DNA of 64,000 bases from Achromobacter xylosoxidans (GCF_002192695.1 NZ_MTLG01000011.1:186001-250000); one strand, 5' to 3'; positions 23,400 through 32,799 are shown, counted from the stretch's first letter. The notes: generated by a model not told the origin, from the letters alone. Translations and numbers: made by a program.

Positions 23400-24542
23400 A
23401 TGTTGCTGCTGATTCCGGGCCCGGTCACGACCGACGCGCGGGTGAAGGCCGCCATGGCGCAAGACTATGCGCCGTGGGACAACGATTTCCGCCAGACCTA
23501 CCGGCAGGTCTGCGATGGCGTGCTGCGCGCGGCGCAGGCGTCGCCCGACGAACATGCCGCGCTGGCGCTGCCGGGCTGCGGCCACTTCGCGGTGGAAGCC
23601 GCGATCCGCAGCTTCATCCCCGCCGGCGGGCGCCTGCTGGCGCCCTCCACCGGCGCCTACGCCGCCCGCCTGCAGAAACTGGCCAGCGATGCCGGCCGCG
23701 TCGCCGTACCGCTGCCCGTGGGCGCCACCGAGCGGATCGATCCATTGGCGGTCGCCCAGGCTCTGGAACAGGATCCCACGCTCTCGCACCTGGCGCTGGT
23801 CTACAGCGAAACCGGCAGCGGCATCTGCCACGACGTGCCTGAACTTGCGCGCATCGCGCATGCGCTGGGCCGCCGCGTCATCGTCGACGCCGTGTCCGCC
23901 TTCGGCGCGCTGCCCCTGGAGCTGCGCGCCCTGCCCGCCGTGGAAGCCGTGATCGTGACGGCCAACAAATGCCTGGAAGGCATGCCCGGCGCCGCCTTCG
24001 TGGTGGCGCGGCGCGACAGCCTGGAAGCCGCGCGCGGCGTCGCCGGCAGCTGGTCGCTGGACCTGGCCGACATCTACCAGCAGAGCCTGCAGCCCAACGC
24101 CGGCCCGCGCTTCACGCCGCCCGCGCCCACGCTGGCGGCGCTGGCCGTGGCGCTGGAGCTGCACCGCGAAGAAGGCCGCGAGGCCCGCCTGGCGCGCTAC
24201 ACCGCCAATATGCGCACGCTATATGATGGCGTCAGGGAGCTGGGCCTGGCGCCCTACCTGCCGCCCGCGCTGCAGGGCCCCATCGTCGTCAACGTCCGCG
24301 CCCCGGACGCGCCGACCTGGAACCTGCAACTGTTCGTGGACGCCCTCAAGCGCCGCGGCTACGTGCTCAGCAACTTCTACAACACCGAACAGCCTTCGTT
24401 CCGGGTCGGCTGCATCGGCGCCTTCGGGCCCGACCAGATGCGGCAGGCAGTCGACGCCATGGGCGGCGCGCTGCGCGACATCGGCATCACCCGGGAAGCC
24501 GCCGGCAACGGCGGATTCTTCCCGCTCCCCCTCACCGCTTAA
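23400..24542 (+). CDS. PLP-dependent class V aminotransferase, PhnW-like
   Basis: This 380-residue protein begins LLLIPGPVTTDARVKAAMAQDYAPWD and has VDAVSAFGALPLEL and VIVTANKCLEGMPGAAFVV, where the lysine of TANKCLEG should bind PLP. This order is that of the 2-aminoethylphosphonate-pyruvate transaminase / serine-glyoxylate aminotransferase group. Several details, such as NKCLEGMPG, favour PhnW. No other phosphonate genes are near, so the substrate is uncertain. The start is supported by a GGAG-type site about 9 bp upstream. It is 20 bp after the YgjP-like gene and 12 bp before gloA. Confidence 0.85.
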   Translation: MLLLIPGPVTTDARVKAAMAQDYAPWDNDFRQTYRQVCDGVLRAAQASPDEHAALALPGCGHFAVEAAIRSFIPAGGRLLAPSTGAYAARLQKLASDAGRVAVPLPVGATERIDPLAVAQALEQDPTLSHLALVYSETGSGICHDVPELARIAHALGRRVIVDAVSAFGALPLELRALPAVEAVIVTANKCLEGMPGAAFVVARRDSLEAARGVAGSWSLDLADIYQQSLQPNAGPRFTPPAPTLAALAVALELHREEGREARLARYTANMRTLYDGVRELGLAPYLPPALQGPIVVNVRAPDAPTWNLQLFVDALKRRGYVLSNFYNTEQPSFRVGCIGAFGPDQMRQAVDAMGGALRDIGITREAAGNGGFFPLPLTA

Positions 24543-24554
24543 GGAAAACATCCC

Positions 24555-24950
24555 ATGCGTATGCTCCACACCATGCTGCGAGTCGGCAACCTCGACAAGT
24601 CCATCGACTTCTACACCAACGTGCTCGGCATGCGCGTCCTGCGCCGCAACGACTACCCCGAGGGCAAATTCACGCTGGCCTTCGTCGGCTACCAGGACGA
24701 AACCGAAGGCGCCGTCATCGAACTGACCCACAACTGGGACACGGACAAGTACGACCTGGGCACCGGCTATGGCCACATCGCCCTGGAAGTCGACAACGCC
24801 TACGAAGCCTGTGACAAGGTCAAGGAAAAAGGCGGCAAGGTCACGCGCGAAGCCGGCCCGATGAAGCACGGCAAGACGGTCATCGCCTTTGTCGAGGATC
24901 CCGACGGCTACAAGATCGAGTTCATCCAGAAGAAAGGCCGCCAGGACTGA
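24555..24950 (+). CDS. gloA: Lactoylglutathione lyase (glyoxalase I)
   Basis: This 131-residue protein converts the methylglyoxal-glutathione hemithioacetal to S-lactoylglutathione. The metal ligands are all present at His5, Glu56, His74 and Glu122, the same numbers as in the nickel-dependent E. coli enzyme. Family blocks include [20 protein letters not shown] and [14 protein letters not shown]. The absence of the insertion seen in zinc-type eukaryotic enzymes also fits the nickel class. An AAGGA site lies upstream. It shares a plus-strand run with the aminotransferase and def. Confidence 0.96.
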   Translation: MRMLHTMLRVGNLDKSIDFYTNVLGMRVLRRNDYPEGKFTLAFVGYQDETEGAVIELTHNWDTDKYDLGTGYGHIALEVDNAYEACDKVKEKGGKVTREAGPMKHGKTVIAFVEDPDGYKIEFIQKKGRQD

Positions 24951-24983
24951 GCCCCGCGCGGCTGACGCCAGGAAGACACTCCC

Positions 24984-25517
24984 ATGATCCACACCATCCT
25001 GAAAATGGGCGATCCGCGGCTGCTGCGCGTGGCCGCGCCCGTCGAACGCTACGACACGCCCGAGCTGCATGCGCTAATCGACGACATGTTCGAAACCATG
25101 GCCGCCGCGCAAGGGGTGGGCCTGGCCGCGCCGCAGATCGGCGTGGACCTGCAGCTGGTGATCTTCGGCTTCGACCGCAACGAGCGTTATCCGGACGCGC
25201 CCGCCGTGCCGCAGACCATCCTGTGCAATCCCGTCATCACGCCGCTGTCGGACGAGCTGGAAGACGGCTGGGAAGGCTGCCTGTCGGTGCCGGGCCTGCG
25301 CGGCCTGGTGCCGCGCTACCGCCGCATCCGCTACAGCGGGCGCGACCCCTACGGCCAGCTCATCGAGCGCGAGGCCGAGGGCTTTCACGCCCGGGTGGTG
25401 CAGCATGAATGCGATCACCTGATAGGCCGGCTCTATCCGTCGCGCATCCAGGACTTCAGCAAGTTCGGATTCACGGAAATCCTGTTCCCGGACATGGATC
25501 CGAACCAGGACGACTGA
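24984..25517 (+). CDS. def: Peptide deformylase
   Basis: This 177-residue enzyme removes the N-formyl group from nascent proteins. The three motifs are intact: [10 protein letters not shown] near residue 45, EGCLSVPG with the metal-binding Cys, and QHECDHLIG with the two metal His and catalytic Glu. No fmt gene follows, as it does for the main deformylase in many bacteria, so this may be an additional copy. The C-terminus ends in a short acidic tail. A GC hairpin at 25524-25542 follows the stop. Confidence 0.95.
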   Translation: MIHTILKMGDPRLLRVAAPVERYDTPELHALIDDMFETMAAAQGVGLAAPQIGVDLQLVIFGFDRNERYPDAPAVPQTILCNPVITPLSDELEDGWEGCLSVPGLRGLVPRYRRIRYSGRDPYGQLIEREAEGFHARVVQHECDHLIGRLYPSRIQDFSKFGFTEILFPDMDPNQDD

Positions 25518-25523
25518 GGCCCC

Positions 25524-25542
25524 GCTCCCGCCTTGCGGGAGC
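25524..25542. terminator. Hairpin between convergent def and fadE
   Basis: GCTCCCGC and GCGGGAGC form a perfect 8-bp stem with a 3-base loop, 7 bp after the def stop and 14 bp from the fadE stop. The following run TTGCGTCTCT is only modestly T-rich, so termination strength is uncertain. It may serve both directions. Confidence 0.6.
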
Positions 25543-25555
25543 TTGCGTCTCTACC

Positions 25556-27802
25556 CTAAGCCTCGCCCGAGTCCGTCTTGGCGGCCTGCGGCGACAGCTC
25601 CTCGGGCGCGAAATCGTCCACCTGCAACACCCTTGCTATCAGGGCCTCGGCCTCCTCCAGCTCGGTCGCCTGCAAATCGGTAATAGCGCCGCGCTGGTGG
25701 GCTTCACGCCAATCACGCACCCCGGACTGGCGCAGGCGGTCGCGCAGTGGCTGCACCGCGTCCGCCAGCGCGAAGGCGCGGGTCAGCAGGCCCACCGGAT
25801 CGTCGCCGGCGCTTCCAGCCTCGCGGTGCAGGTCGGCTGCCAGGCGCACATGGGTGGGCGAAGGCTTGAGCAGCAGTTCCGCGCATTTCCGGGTCAGCTC
25901 ATCCCCCGGCCCCTTGGCTAATCGCAGCGGCAGGATGGCGGCGCGCAGCCCCCATGACAACACGCGGCCCGGCAGGTTGCGCAAGACCTGGTCCATGCTT
26001 TTCTCGATACTGGCGCAGCCCTGCTCCATGCACCAATGCACCAGCGGCAGGTCGTCGTGCTTGCGGCCCTCGTCTTCCCAGCGCTTGAGCACCGCCGACA
26101 GCAGGTACAGCTCGGACAGGATGTCGCCCAGGCGCGCGGAGATCATTTCACGGCGCTTCAGGCCTCCGCCCAGCTGCGCCAGAGTGGCGTCGGCCAGCAG
26201 CGCGAAACCCGAGGCGTAGCGGCCCAGCCGCCGGTAGTGCCCAGCCACGGGCCCGGACGACGGCGCGGGCGCCAGCATCCCGCCGGTCCAGGCGCGGCCG
26301 ATGGCGCGCAGCGCGTTGATGCCCGTGTGGCGCAGATGGCGCCAGAACACGTCGTGGAAGACCTCCATGCCGCGGTCTTCGTCGGGATTGCCCAGCGCCA
26401 GGATTTCCGGCATCAGATAAGGATGTGCGCGGATCGCGCCCTGGCCGAAGATGATCAGGTTGCGCGTCAGGATGTTGGCGCCCTCGACCGTGATGGCGAT
26501 GGGCACGGCGCGGTACAGCGCGCCCAGGTAATTGCTGGGGCCGTCGATGACGGCGCGGCCGGCATGGATGTCCATCGCGTCGTTGACCGAACCGCGCATG
26601 CGCTCGGTGGCGTGGTACTTCATGATGCCGGAGACCACCGCCGGCTTGACGCCCTGGTTCAGCGCGGCGCAGGTCAGGCGCCTGGCGGCCTCCACCAGAT
26701 AGGCATTGCCCGCCAGCCGCGCCAGCCCTTCCTGCACGCCTTCGAACTTGCCGATGGGGATGCCGAACTGTTCGCGCACGCGGGCGTACATGCCCGTGGT
26801 GTGCGCGCACATCGCGGCGGCGGCGGCCGACAGCGACGGCAAGGAGATGCCCCGCCCCGCCGCCAGCGCGCTCATCAGCATCTGCCAGCCGTGCCCGGCG
26901 CGCTCGGCGCCGCCGATCAGCGCGTCCAGCGGCACGAACACGTCGCGCCCGCGGTTGGGGCCGTTCTGGAAGACCTGCATGGCGGGCAGGTGGCGGCGCC
27001 CGATCTCCACGCCGGGCGCTTCGGTCGGCACCAGGGCGACCGATATGCCGATGTCCTTGGCGCCGCCCAGGATGCCGTCGGGATCGGACAGCTTGAAAGC
27101 CAGGCCCAGCACCGTCGCCACCGGCCCCAGCGTGATGTAGCGCTTGTGCCAGTTCAGCCGGATGCCGATCAGTTCGCGTCCGTCCACCACCTGGCGGCAC
27201 ACCACGCCGGTATCCACCATGGACGCGGCGTCCGAGCCGGCCTCGGGGCTGGTCAGGCCGAAGCATGGCACCTCGCGCCCGTCCGCCAGCCGCGGCAGCC
27301 AATAGTCGCGCTGCGCCGGCGTGCCGAACTGCATCAGCAATTCGCCGGGCCCCAGCGAGTTGGGCACCATGACGGTGACGCCCGCCGTGATGGAATAGGC
27401 CGAGATGCGCCGCACGACCTCGGAGTGCGCATAGGGCGAAAAGCCCAGGCCGCCGTAGCGCCGCGGAATGATCATGCCAAAGAAGCGTTCGGCCTTCAGG
27501 AAATCCCATACCTCCGGCGGCAGGTCGCGCCGGTTCCAGGTGATGTCCCATTCGTCGAGCATGGCGCAGAGCCGGGCCAGCGGACCGTCGATGAAGCGCT
27601 GTTCGTCCGCGCTCAGCGTGGCCGCCGGCACGCCCAGCAGCTTGCGCCAGTCGGGATTGCCGGTGAACAGGTCCGCGTCCCACCAGGTGTCTCCGGCCTC
27701 GATGGCCTCGCGCTCCGTGGCCGACATGGCCGGCAGCGCATTGCGCGCCCAGCGGTAAGCGGGTTCCGAGATGCGGCGCCGGCGCCATGCATTGAAGTCC
27801 AT
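25556..27802 (-). CDS. fadE: Acyl-CoA dehydrogenase, FadE type
   Basis: This 748-residue protein matches the length and order of E. coli FadE. It has a poorly conserved N-terminal part, a central flavin domain (SLGPGELLMQFGTPAQ, then CFGLTSPEAGSDAASM at 180-195) and the catalytic Glu440 in TVEGANILTRNLI. A long C-terminal helical domain (about 470-748) is also typical of FadE. It performs the first oxidation of fatty-acyl-CoA beta-oxidation, probably at the membrane. It differs clearly from the shorter dehydrogenases at 2-4.4 kb. It is a single-gene unit, divergent from the SpmAB-like gene. Confidence 0.95.
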   Translation of the reverse strand: MDFNAWRRRRISEPAYRWARNALPAMSATEREAIEAGDTWWDADLFTGNPDWRKLLGVPAATLSADEQRFIDGPLARLCAMLDEWDITWNRRDLPPEVWDFLKAERFFGMIIPRRYGGLGFSPYAHSEVVRRISAYSITAGVTVMVPNSLGPGELLMQFGTPAQRDYWLPRLADGREVPCFGLTSPEAGSDAASMVDTGVVCRQVVDGRELIGIRLNWHKRYITLGPVATVLGLAFKLSDPDGILGGAKDIGISVALVPTEAPGVEIGRRHLPAMQVFQNGPNRGRDVFVPLDALIGGAERAGHGWQMLMSALAAGRGISLPSLSAAAAAMCAHTTGMYARVREQFGIPIGKFEGVQEGLARLAGNAYLVEAARRLTCAALNQGVKPAVVSGIMKYHATERMRGSVNDAMDIHAGRAVIDGPSNYLGALYRAVPIAITVEGANILTRNLIIFGQGAIRAHPYLMPEILALGNPDEDRGMEVFHDVFWRHLRHTGINALRAIGRAWTGGMLAPAPSSGPVAGHYRRLGRYASGFALLADATLAQLGGGLKRREMISARLGDILSELYLLSAVLKRWEDEGRKHDDLPLVHWCMEQGCASIEKSMDQVLRNLPGRVLSWGLRAAILPLRLAKGPGDELTRKCAELLLKPSPTHVRLAADLHREAGSAGDDPVGLLTRAFALADAVQPLRDRLRQSGVRDWREAHQRGAITDLQATELEEAEALIARVLQVDDFAPEELSPQAAKTDSGEA

Positions 27803-27955
27803 GAGTGTTCCTCACTGTTATGGCCCCAGGCCCCAGGGCGTATCAGGTCAAAGTACCAGAATTGGCGGCGCCGGGCCAAGCTGCGGCCTGCCGACTCTGC
27901 GACAATGGGCCTCGGCGCGCAGCGCGCAATCCATCGCTATCCGGGCAGTCTCCGC

Positions 27956-29185
27956 ATGCTGAACAAACTCTGGCTGGGCTTTTTCCTTACCGCGGCCGCG
28001 GCGGCGCTGTACCGCTGGCTGGTCATCGGCGACCCCGAAGTCTTCCGCATGATGGTGGCCAGCCTGTTCGACATGGCCCGCGTGTCGGTGGAAGTGATGG
28101 TGCTGCTGTTCGGCACGCTGACGCTGTGGCTGGGCTTTCTGCGCATCGCCGAGGGCGCGGGCCTGGTGGAAAAGCTGGCGCGCCTGCTGGGTCCGCTGTT
28201 CGCGCGCCTGATGCCTGGGGTGCCGCGCAACCACCCCGCCATCGGCCTGATCACGCTGAACTTCGCCGCCAACGGCCTGGGGCTGGACAATGCCGCCACC
28301 CCCATCGGGCTGCGCGCCATGCGCGAATTGCAGTCGCTGAATCCCACGCCCGAAACCGCCAGCAATGCGCAGATCCTGTTCCTGGTGCTGAATGCGTCGT
28401 CGCTGACCCTGCTGCCGGTGACGCTGTTCATGTTCCGGGCGCAACAGGGCGCGCCGGACCCGACGCTGGTGTTCCTGCCCATCCTGCTGGCCACCAGCGC
28501 CTCGACGCTGGCCGGCTTCCTGGCCGTGGCGGCCTGCCAGCGCCTGCGCCTGATCGATCCGGTCGTGATGTTGTGGCTGGGCGGCGCGGCGCTGCTCATG
28601 GGCGGATTCATGGCGCTGCTGGCCAGCATGTCGGCCGCGGCCATCGCCTCGCTGTCGTCGCTGCTGGGCAACCTTGCGCTGTTCGGCATCCTGCTGGCCT
28701 TCCTGATCGCAGGCGCCTGGAAGAAGGTGCCGGTCTATGAGGCCTTCATCGAAGGCGCCAAGGAAGGCTTCGACATCGCCAAGAGCCTGCTGCCCTATCT
28801 GGTCGCGATGCTATGCGCGGTGGGCGTGCTGCGCGCATCGGGCGCGCTGGATTTCCTGCTCGACGGCATCCGCTGGCTGGCGGTGCAGGCTGGCTGGGAC
28901 ACGCGCTTCGTGGACGCCTTGCCGACCGCTTTGGTCAAACCCTTCTCAGGCAGCGCCGCGCGCGCCATGATGCTGGAAACCATGACGCATTTCGGCGTGG
29001 ACAGCTTCCCCGCGCTGCTGGCCGCGGTGGTCCAGGGCAGCACCGAGACCACCTTCTACGTGCTGGCGGTGTACTTCGGATCGGTAGGCATACTGCGGGC
29101 GCGCCACGCGGTGGGCTGCGCCCTGATCGCCGATCTGGCCGGCGTGCTGGCGGCCATTGGCGTGTGCTACTGGTTCTTCGGCTAG
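27956..29185 (+). CDS. Fused SpmA-SpmB-like nucleoside recognition (Gate) membrane protein
   Basis: This 409-residue polytopic membrane protein has about ten hydrophobic segments. The first half carries the SpmA-type block GLITLNFAANGLGLDNAATPIG, and the second half the SpmB-type block KPFSGSAARAMMLETMTHFG with QGSTETTFYVLAVYFG. In Bacillus, SpmA and SpmB are separate proteins needed for spore-core dehydration. In non-sporulating proteobacteria a single fused protein is known but its transported substrate is not. I chose the ATG at 27956 because it begins with the first membrane segment; the open frame extends far upstream over antisense fadE sequence. Confidence 0.88.
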   Translation: MLNKLWLGFFLTAAAAALYRWLVIGDPEVFRMMVASLFDMARVSVEVMVLLFGTLTLWLGFLRIAEGAGLVEKLARLLGPLFARLMPGVPRNHPAIGLITLNFAANGLGLDNAATPIGLRAMRELQSLNPTPETASNAQILFLVLNASSLTLLPVTLFMFRAQQGAPDPTLVFLPILLATSASTLAGFLAVAACQRLRLIDPVVMLWLGGAALLMGGFMALLASMSAAAIASLSSLLGNLALFGILLAFLIAGAWKKVPVYEAFIEGAKEGFDIAKSLLPYLVAMLCAVGVLRASGALDFLLDGIRWLAVQAGWDTRFVDALPTALVKPFSGSAARAMMLETMTHFGVDSFPALLAAVVQGSTETTFYVLAVYFGSVGILRARHAVGCALIADLAGVLAAIGVCYWFFG

Positions 29186-29195
29186 GACGAGCCAC

Positions 29196-29234
29196 GGGGC
29201 AAGGAGCGCCAGCCTGGCGCGGCGCCCTTGCCCC
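29196..29234. terminator. Hairpin between convergent spmAB-like gene and pyk
   Basis: An outer 9-bp stem (GGGGCAAGG / CCTTGCCCC) encloses an inner 5-bp stem (GCGCC / GGCGC). It fills most of the 55-bp gap between two convergent stops. There is no T-tract, so it may act as an RNA 3-prime stabiliser or a weak bidirectional terminator. Confidence 0.5.
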
Positions 29235-29240
29235 TCGGCA

Positions 29241-30683
29241 TCAATCCACCAGCAGGATCTTCATGCCGTTGGTGCCGCCGCTGTCGCGGTAGAAATCGCC
29301 CTTGGTCAGGATCACCCAATCGCCGGTCTGCACCAAGTTGCGCTTGCGCAGTTCATCGATGGCGGCGTTGCTCAGGTCGGCCGGCTCGTAGTCCGACGGC
29401 GCGAACGGAATCGTGTAGACGCCGCGGAACATGGCCACCCGGTTCTGCGTGGCGCTGTGCGGGCTGTAGCAGTAGATCGGCACGCCCGAGCGGATGCGCG
29501 ACATGATCAGCGGCGTATGGCCGCTTTCGGTCAGCGAGATGATGGCCTTGACGCCGGGAAAATGGTTGGCCGCGTACATGGCCGCCAGCGCGATGGTCTC
29601 GTCGCAGCGCGTGAAGGTCTCGCCCAGGCGGTGATGCGACTTGGTGGACGTGGGGTGCTTTTCCGCGCCCAGGCAGACGCGGGCCATGGCCTGCACGGTT
29701 TCCACGGGATACTGGCCCGATGCGCTTTCCGCGGACAGCATGACGGCGTCGGTGTAGTCCAGCACCGCGTTGGCCACGTCGGACACTTCGGCCCGCGTGG
29801 GCATGGGGCTGGAGATCATGGACTCCATCATCTGCGTCGCGGTGATGACGACCTTGTTCAGGGTGCGCGCGTGCTGGATGATGCGCTTCTGGATGCCCAC
29901 CAGTTCGGCATCGCCCACTTCCACGCCCAAGTCCCCGCGCGCCACCATCACGCCGTCGCTGGCGCGGATCAGCGCGTCCAGCGCCTCGTCGTCGGCCACG
30001 GCTTCCGCGCGCTCGATCTTGGCGATGATCCAGGCCTGGCTGCCGGCGGCAGCCAGCAGCGTGCGCGCCTCGTCGATGTCGCTGCCATACCGCGGAAACG
30101 ATACCGCCACGTACTCCAGATTCATTTCGGCGGCCAGCTTGATGTCGACGCGGTCCTTGTCGGTCAGGCTGGGCGCGGACAGGCCGCCGCCGCGGCGGTT
30201 GATGCCCTTGTTGTTCGACAGCGGGCCGCCCACCGTCACGGTGGTGTGGACCTCGTCGCCCTCGACGCTGTCCACCACCAGCACCACGCGGCCGTCATCC
30301 AGCAGCAACTCGTCGCCGACGCGGCAGTCCTGCACCAGTTCGGGGTAGTCGATGCCGACGATGCTGGCCGTGCCGGCTTCCTTGGGGTGCACGCGCGACA
30401 GCGTGAACGGCTGGCCGACCTGCAGCTGCACCAGCTTGTCGGTGAAGCGCGCGATGCGGATCTTGGGGCCTTGCAGATCGCCCATGATGGCGACGAAACG
30501 GCCCTGCCTGGCGGCGATCTCGCGCACCATGCGGGCGCGTTCGCGATGGTCGTCCGCGCTGCCATGCGAGAAGTTCAGGCGGGCCACGTCCAGGCCCGCG
30601 CGGATCAACGCTTCAATGCGTTCGGGCGTCGAAGTCGAAGGTCCCAGGGTGGCGACAATTTTGGTGCGGCGCAATACGGGCAT
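29241..30683 (-). CDS. pyk: Pyruvate kinase
   Basis: This 480-residue glycolytic enzyme transfers phosphate from phosphoenolpyruvate to ADP. It begins RRTKIVATLGPSTSTPERIE, with LNFSHGSADDH, MGDLQGPKIRI, the active-site signature WIIAKIERAEAV, and TATQMMESMISSPMPTRAEV, followed by the C-terminal allosteric domain. All are intact and the length is usual. It is divergent from a glycerate 2-kinase gene. Glycerate kinase and pyruvate kinase would process glyoxylate-derived glycerate to pyruvate, so the pair may be functionally linked. Confidence 0.97.
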   Translation of the reverse strand: MPVLRRTKIVATLGPSTSTPERIEALIRAGLDVARLNFSHGSADDHRERARMVREIAARQGRFVAIMGDLQGPKIRIARFTDKLVQLQVGQPFTLSRVHPKEAGTASIVGIDYPELVQDCRVGDELLLDDGRVVLVVDSVEGDEVHTTVTVGGPLSNNKGINRRGGGLSAPSLTDKDRVDIKLAAEMNLEYVAVSFPRYGSDIDEARTLLAAAGSQAWIIAKIERAEAVADDEALDALIRASDGVMVARGDLGVEVGDAELVGIQKRIIQHARTLNKVVITATQMMESMISSPMPTRAEVSDVANAVLDYTDAVMLSAESASGQYPVETVQAMARVCLGAEKHPTSTKSHHRLGETFTRCDETIALAAMYAANHFPGVKAIISLTESGHTPLIMSRIRSGVPIYCYSPHSATQNRVAMFRGVYTIPFAPSDYEPADLSNAAIDELRKRNLVQTGDWVILTKGDFYRDSGGTNGMKILLVD

Positions 30684-30789
30684 GGCGATCCACTCTCGCT
30701 AAAACAACAAAAACGCTATGGTACGCCGGCCACGCCCACGCAGGTATCATGGGCATCATCTCAACCGACAAACGAGCTCGACCGAACCC

Positions 30790-31932
30790 GTGAAAATCGT
30801 CATCGCCCCCGACTCTTTCAAAGAAAGCGTGTCCGCGCCCGATGCCGCGGCAGCCATTGCGCGCGGCGTGAAGGCCGCCTTTCCTGGCGCCCATACGGTG
30901 TGTATTCCGATGGCCGACGGCGGCGAAGGCACGGTCGAAGCCGTGCTCGCGGCGACCGGCGGCAAGGAACGCCAGCTTACGGTGAACGATGCGTTGGGCT
31001 ACAAGGTCGACGCCGTGTGGGGGCTGCTGGAAGACTGCACGGCGGTGATCGAAATGGCCGCGGCGGCGGGCCTGGAACTCATCGCGCCTTCCAAGCGCGA
31101 TCCCATGCGCGCCAGCAGCCACGGCGTGGGCGAACTGATGCTGGCCGCCCTGAACGCGGGCGCCAAACGCATCATCCTGGGCCTGGGCGGCTCGGCCACC
31201 AACGACGCGGGCGCCGGCATGCTGACGGCCCTGGGAGTGCGCCTGCTGGACGCGGACGGCCGCAGCCTGCCGCCTGGCGGCGGCGCGCTGGGCAAGCTGG
31301 CCAGCATCGATACCCACGGCCTGGATCCGCGCCTGGCCCAGATCCGCATCGACATCGCCTCCGACGTGGACAACCCCTTGTGCGGCCCGCAAGGCGCCTC
31401 GCACGTGTTCGGCCCGCAAAAAGGCGCAACGCCAGAACAGGTGCTGACGCTGGACCAGATGCTGACGAATTTCGCCGACGTGTGCGCCAGGCACCTGGGG
31501 GCCGACCACCGCGATCACCCCGGCGCGGGCGCGGCAGGCGGCTTGGGATTCGCGGCCAAGGCCTTCCTCAACGCGCAATTCCGGCCCGGCGTGGAGATCG
31601 TGGCGGAACTGGGCGGCCTGGCCCAGGCGGTCGAGGGCGCGGCCCTGGTATTCACCGGCGAAGGCCGCATGGACGCGCAGACCCTGCGCGGCAAGACCCC
31701 TGCCGGCGTGGCGAAGATCGCGCAGCGCGCGGGCGTGCCCGTGGTGGCGCTGGCCGGCTCGCTCGGCGAAGGCTACGAAGCGCTGCATGCCTGCGGCATC
31801 AGCGCCGCCTTCAGCCTGGCGCCCGGCCCCATCACGCTGCAGCAGGCGCTCACCGACGCGGAAAAACTGCTGGCCGACCGTGCCCGCGACGTCATGCAAC
31901 TCTGGATGACCGCGCAGAAACGCATGTTGTAG
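30790..31932 (+). CDS. glxK: Glycerate 2-kinase (GarK/GlxK family)
   Basis: This 380-residue protein begins VKIVIAPDSFKESVSAPDAA and has MADGGEGTVEAVLAATGG, LGLGGSATNDAGAGMLTALG and FTGEGRMDAQTLRGKTPAGV, all diagnostic of type 2 glycerate kinases, which make 2-phosphoglycerate. The start is a GTG at 30790; no in-frame ATG would give the conserved N-terminus. It stands alone, divergent from pyk, with a strong terminator straight after. Whether its main substrate comes from glyoxylate, tartronate or serine breakdown cannot be told here. Confidence 0.94.
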   Translation: MKIVIAPDSFKESVSAPDAAAAIARGVKAAFPGAHTVCIPMADGGEGTVEAVLAATGGKERQLTVNDALGYKVDAVWGLLEDCTAVIEMAAAAGLELIAPSKRDPMRASSHGVGELMLAALNAGAKRIILGLGGSATNDAGAGMLTALGVRLLDADGRSLPPGGGALGKLASIDTHGLDPRLAQIRIDIASDVDNPLCGPQGASHVFGPQKGATPEQVLTLDQMLTNFADVCARHLGADHRDHPGAGAAGGLGFAAKAFLNAQFRPGVEIVAELGGLAQAVEGAALVFTGEGRMDAQTLRGKTPAGVAKIAQRAGVPVVALAGSLGEGYEALHACGISAAFSLAPGPITLQQALTDAEKLLADRARDVMQLWMTAQKRML

Positions 31933-31938
31933 GAACCC

Positions 31939-31976
31939 AAATGAAAGAAGCCCGCTTACGCGGGCTTCTTTCATTT
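31939..31976. terminator. Strong bidirectional terminator between glxK and rsmA
   Basis: The arms AATGAAAGAAGCCCGC and GCGGGCTTCTTTCATT pair perfectly around a TTAC loop, with a T run after the plus-strand arm and an A run before it. It sits between two convergent genes and should end both transcripts. Confidence 0.92.
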
Positions 31977-31989
31977 TGCGGGTCCGGTG

Positions 31990-32781
31990 TCACTCGGCCT
32001 GCAGCACGCCGGCCGCCACCAGCGCATCCGCGAGGCGCATGTACCGGTCCACCGAAATATCCTCGGCGCGCGCCGTGGGCGCGATGTCGAGCGCTTCCCA
32101 GGGCACCTGCGCGGCCCAGTCCGCCAACACCCGGCGCAACATCTTGCGGCGCTGCGAAAACGCGCGCGCAACCACTGTTTCGAAGGCGCGCTCGCTGACC
32201 GGACGCAGGCGATCCGCCGGCAAGGGCACCATGCGCACGATCGCCGACACCACCTTGGGCGGCGGATCGAAGGCTTCCGGCGGCACGTCGAACAGCTTGT
32301 GCATGCGGTAGCGCGATTGCAGCATCACCGACAGGCGGCTGAAGTCGCCCGACCCCGGTTGCGCGACCATGCGGTCGATCACTTCCCGCTGCAGCATGAA
32401 ATGCTGGTCGCGGACGTGGTCGGCCCAGCCCATCAGGTGGAACAGCAGCGGGCTGGAGATGTTGTAGGGCAGGTTGCCCACCACACGCAGCGCCGGCCCG
32501 AATTGGGAAAAATCCACCGTCAATGCATCGGCCTCGACCACGGTCAGGCGGGTGGCGTCGAACTGCTTGCGCAAGCGCGCCGCCAGGTCGCGGTCGATCT
32601 CGACCGCCGTCAGGTGATCCAGGCGTTCGAGCAAGGGCCGGGTAAGCGCGGACAAGCCCGGGCCGATTTCGACCACGGTATCGTCGCGGGCGGGCGAAAC
32701 CGCCCGGACGATGGACTCGACCACGCTCTCGTCGGTCAGGAAGTTCTGGCCAAAGCGCTTGCGCGCCTGGTGCTGGGACAT
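31990..32781 (-). CDS. rsmA: 16S rRNA (adenine1518-N6/1519-N6)-dimethyltransferase
   Basis: This 263-residue SAM-dependent enzyme dimethylates two adjacent adenines near the 3-prime end of 16S rRNA. It begins [19 protein letters not shown], has the SAM loop [17 protein letters not shown], the catalytic motif [11 protein letters not shown] and the C-terminal [13 protein letters not shown]. It lies 18 bp after surA in the order lptD-surA-rsmA. In E. coli pdxA stands between surA and rsmA; here there is no room for it, and no pdxA is seen in the window. Confidence 0.97.
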   Translation of the reverse strand: MSQHQARKRFGQNFLTDESVVESIVRAVSPARDDTVVEIGPGLSALTRPLLERLDHLTAVEIDRDLAARLRKQFDATRLTVVEADALTVDFSQFGPALRVVGNLPYNISSPLLFHLMGWADHVRDQHFMLQREVIDRMVAQPGSGDFSRLSVMLQSRYRMHKLFDVPPEAFDPPPKVVSAIVRMVPLPADRLRPVSERAFETVVARAFSQRRKMLRRVLADWAAQVPWEALDIAPTARAEDISVDRYMRLADALVAAGVLQAE

Positions 32782-32799
32782 GTAAAGCCTGTAATGCGT

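Noticed and set aside
26036-27955. Plus-strand open frame that extends the SpmAB-like gene about 640 codons upstream
   Set aside because: The extension is antisense to fadE and its translation resembles nothing. The membrane protein begins naturally at 27956.
29157-32198. Plus-strand open frame of about 1000 codons across pyk and glxK
   Set aside because: It is antisense to pyk and out of frame with glxK; both real genes have complete family motifs.
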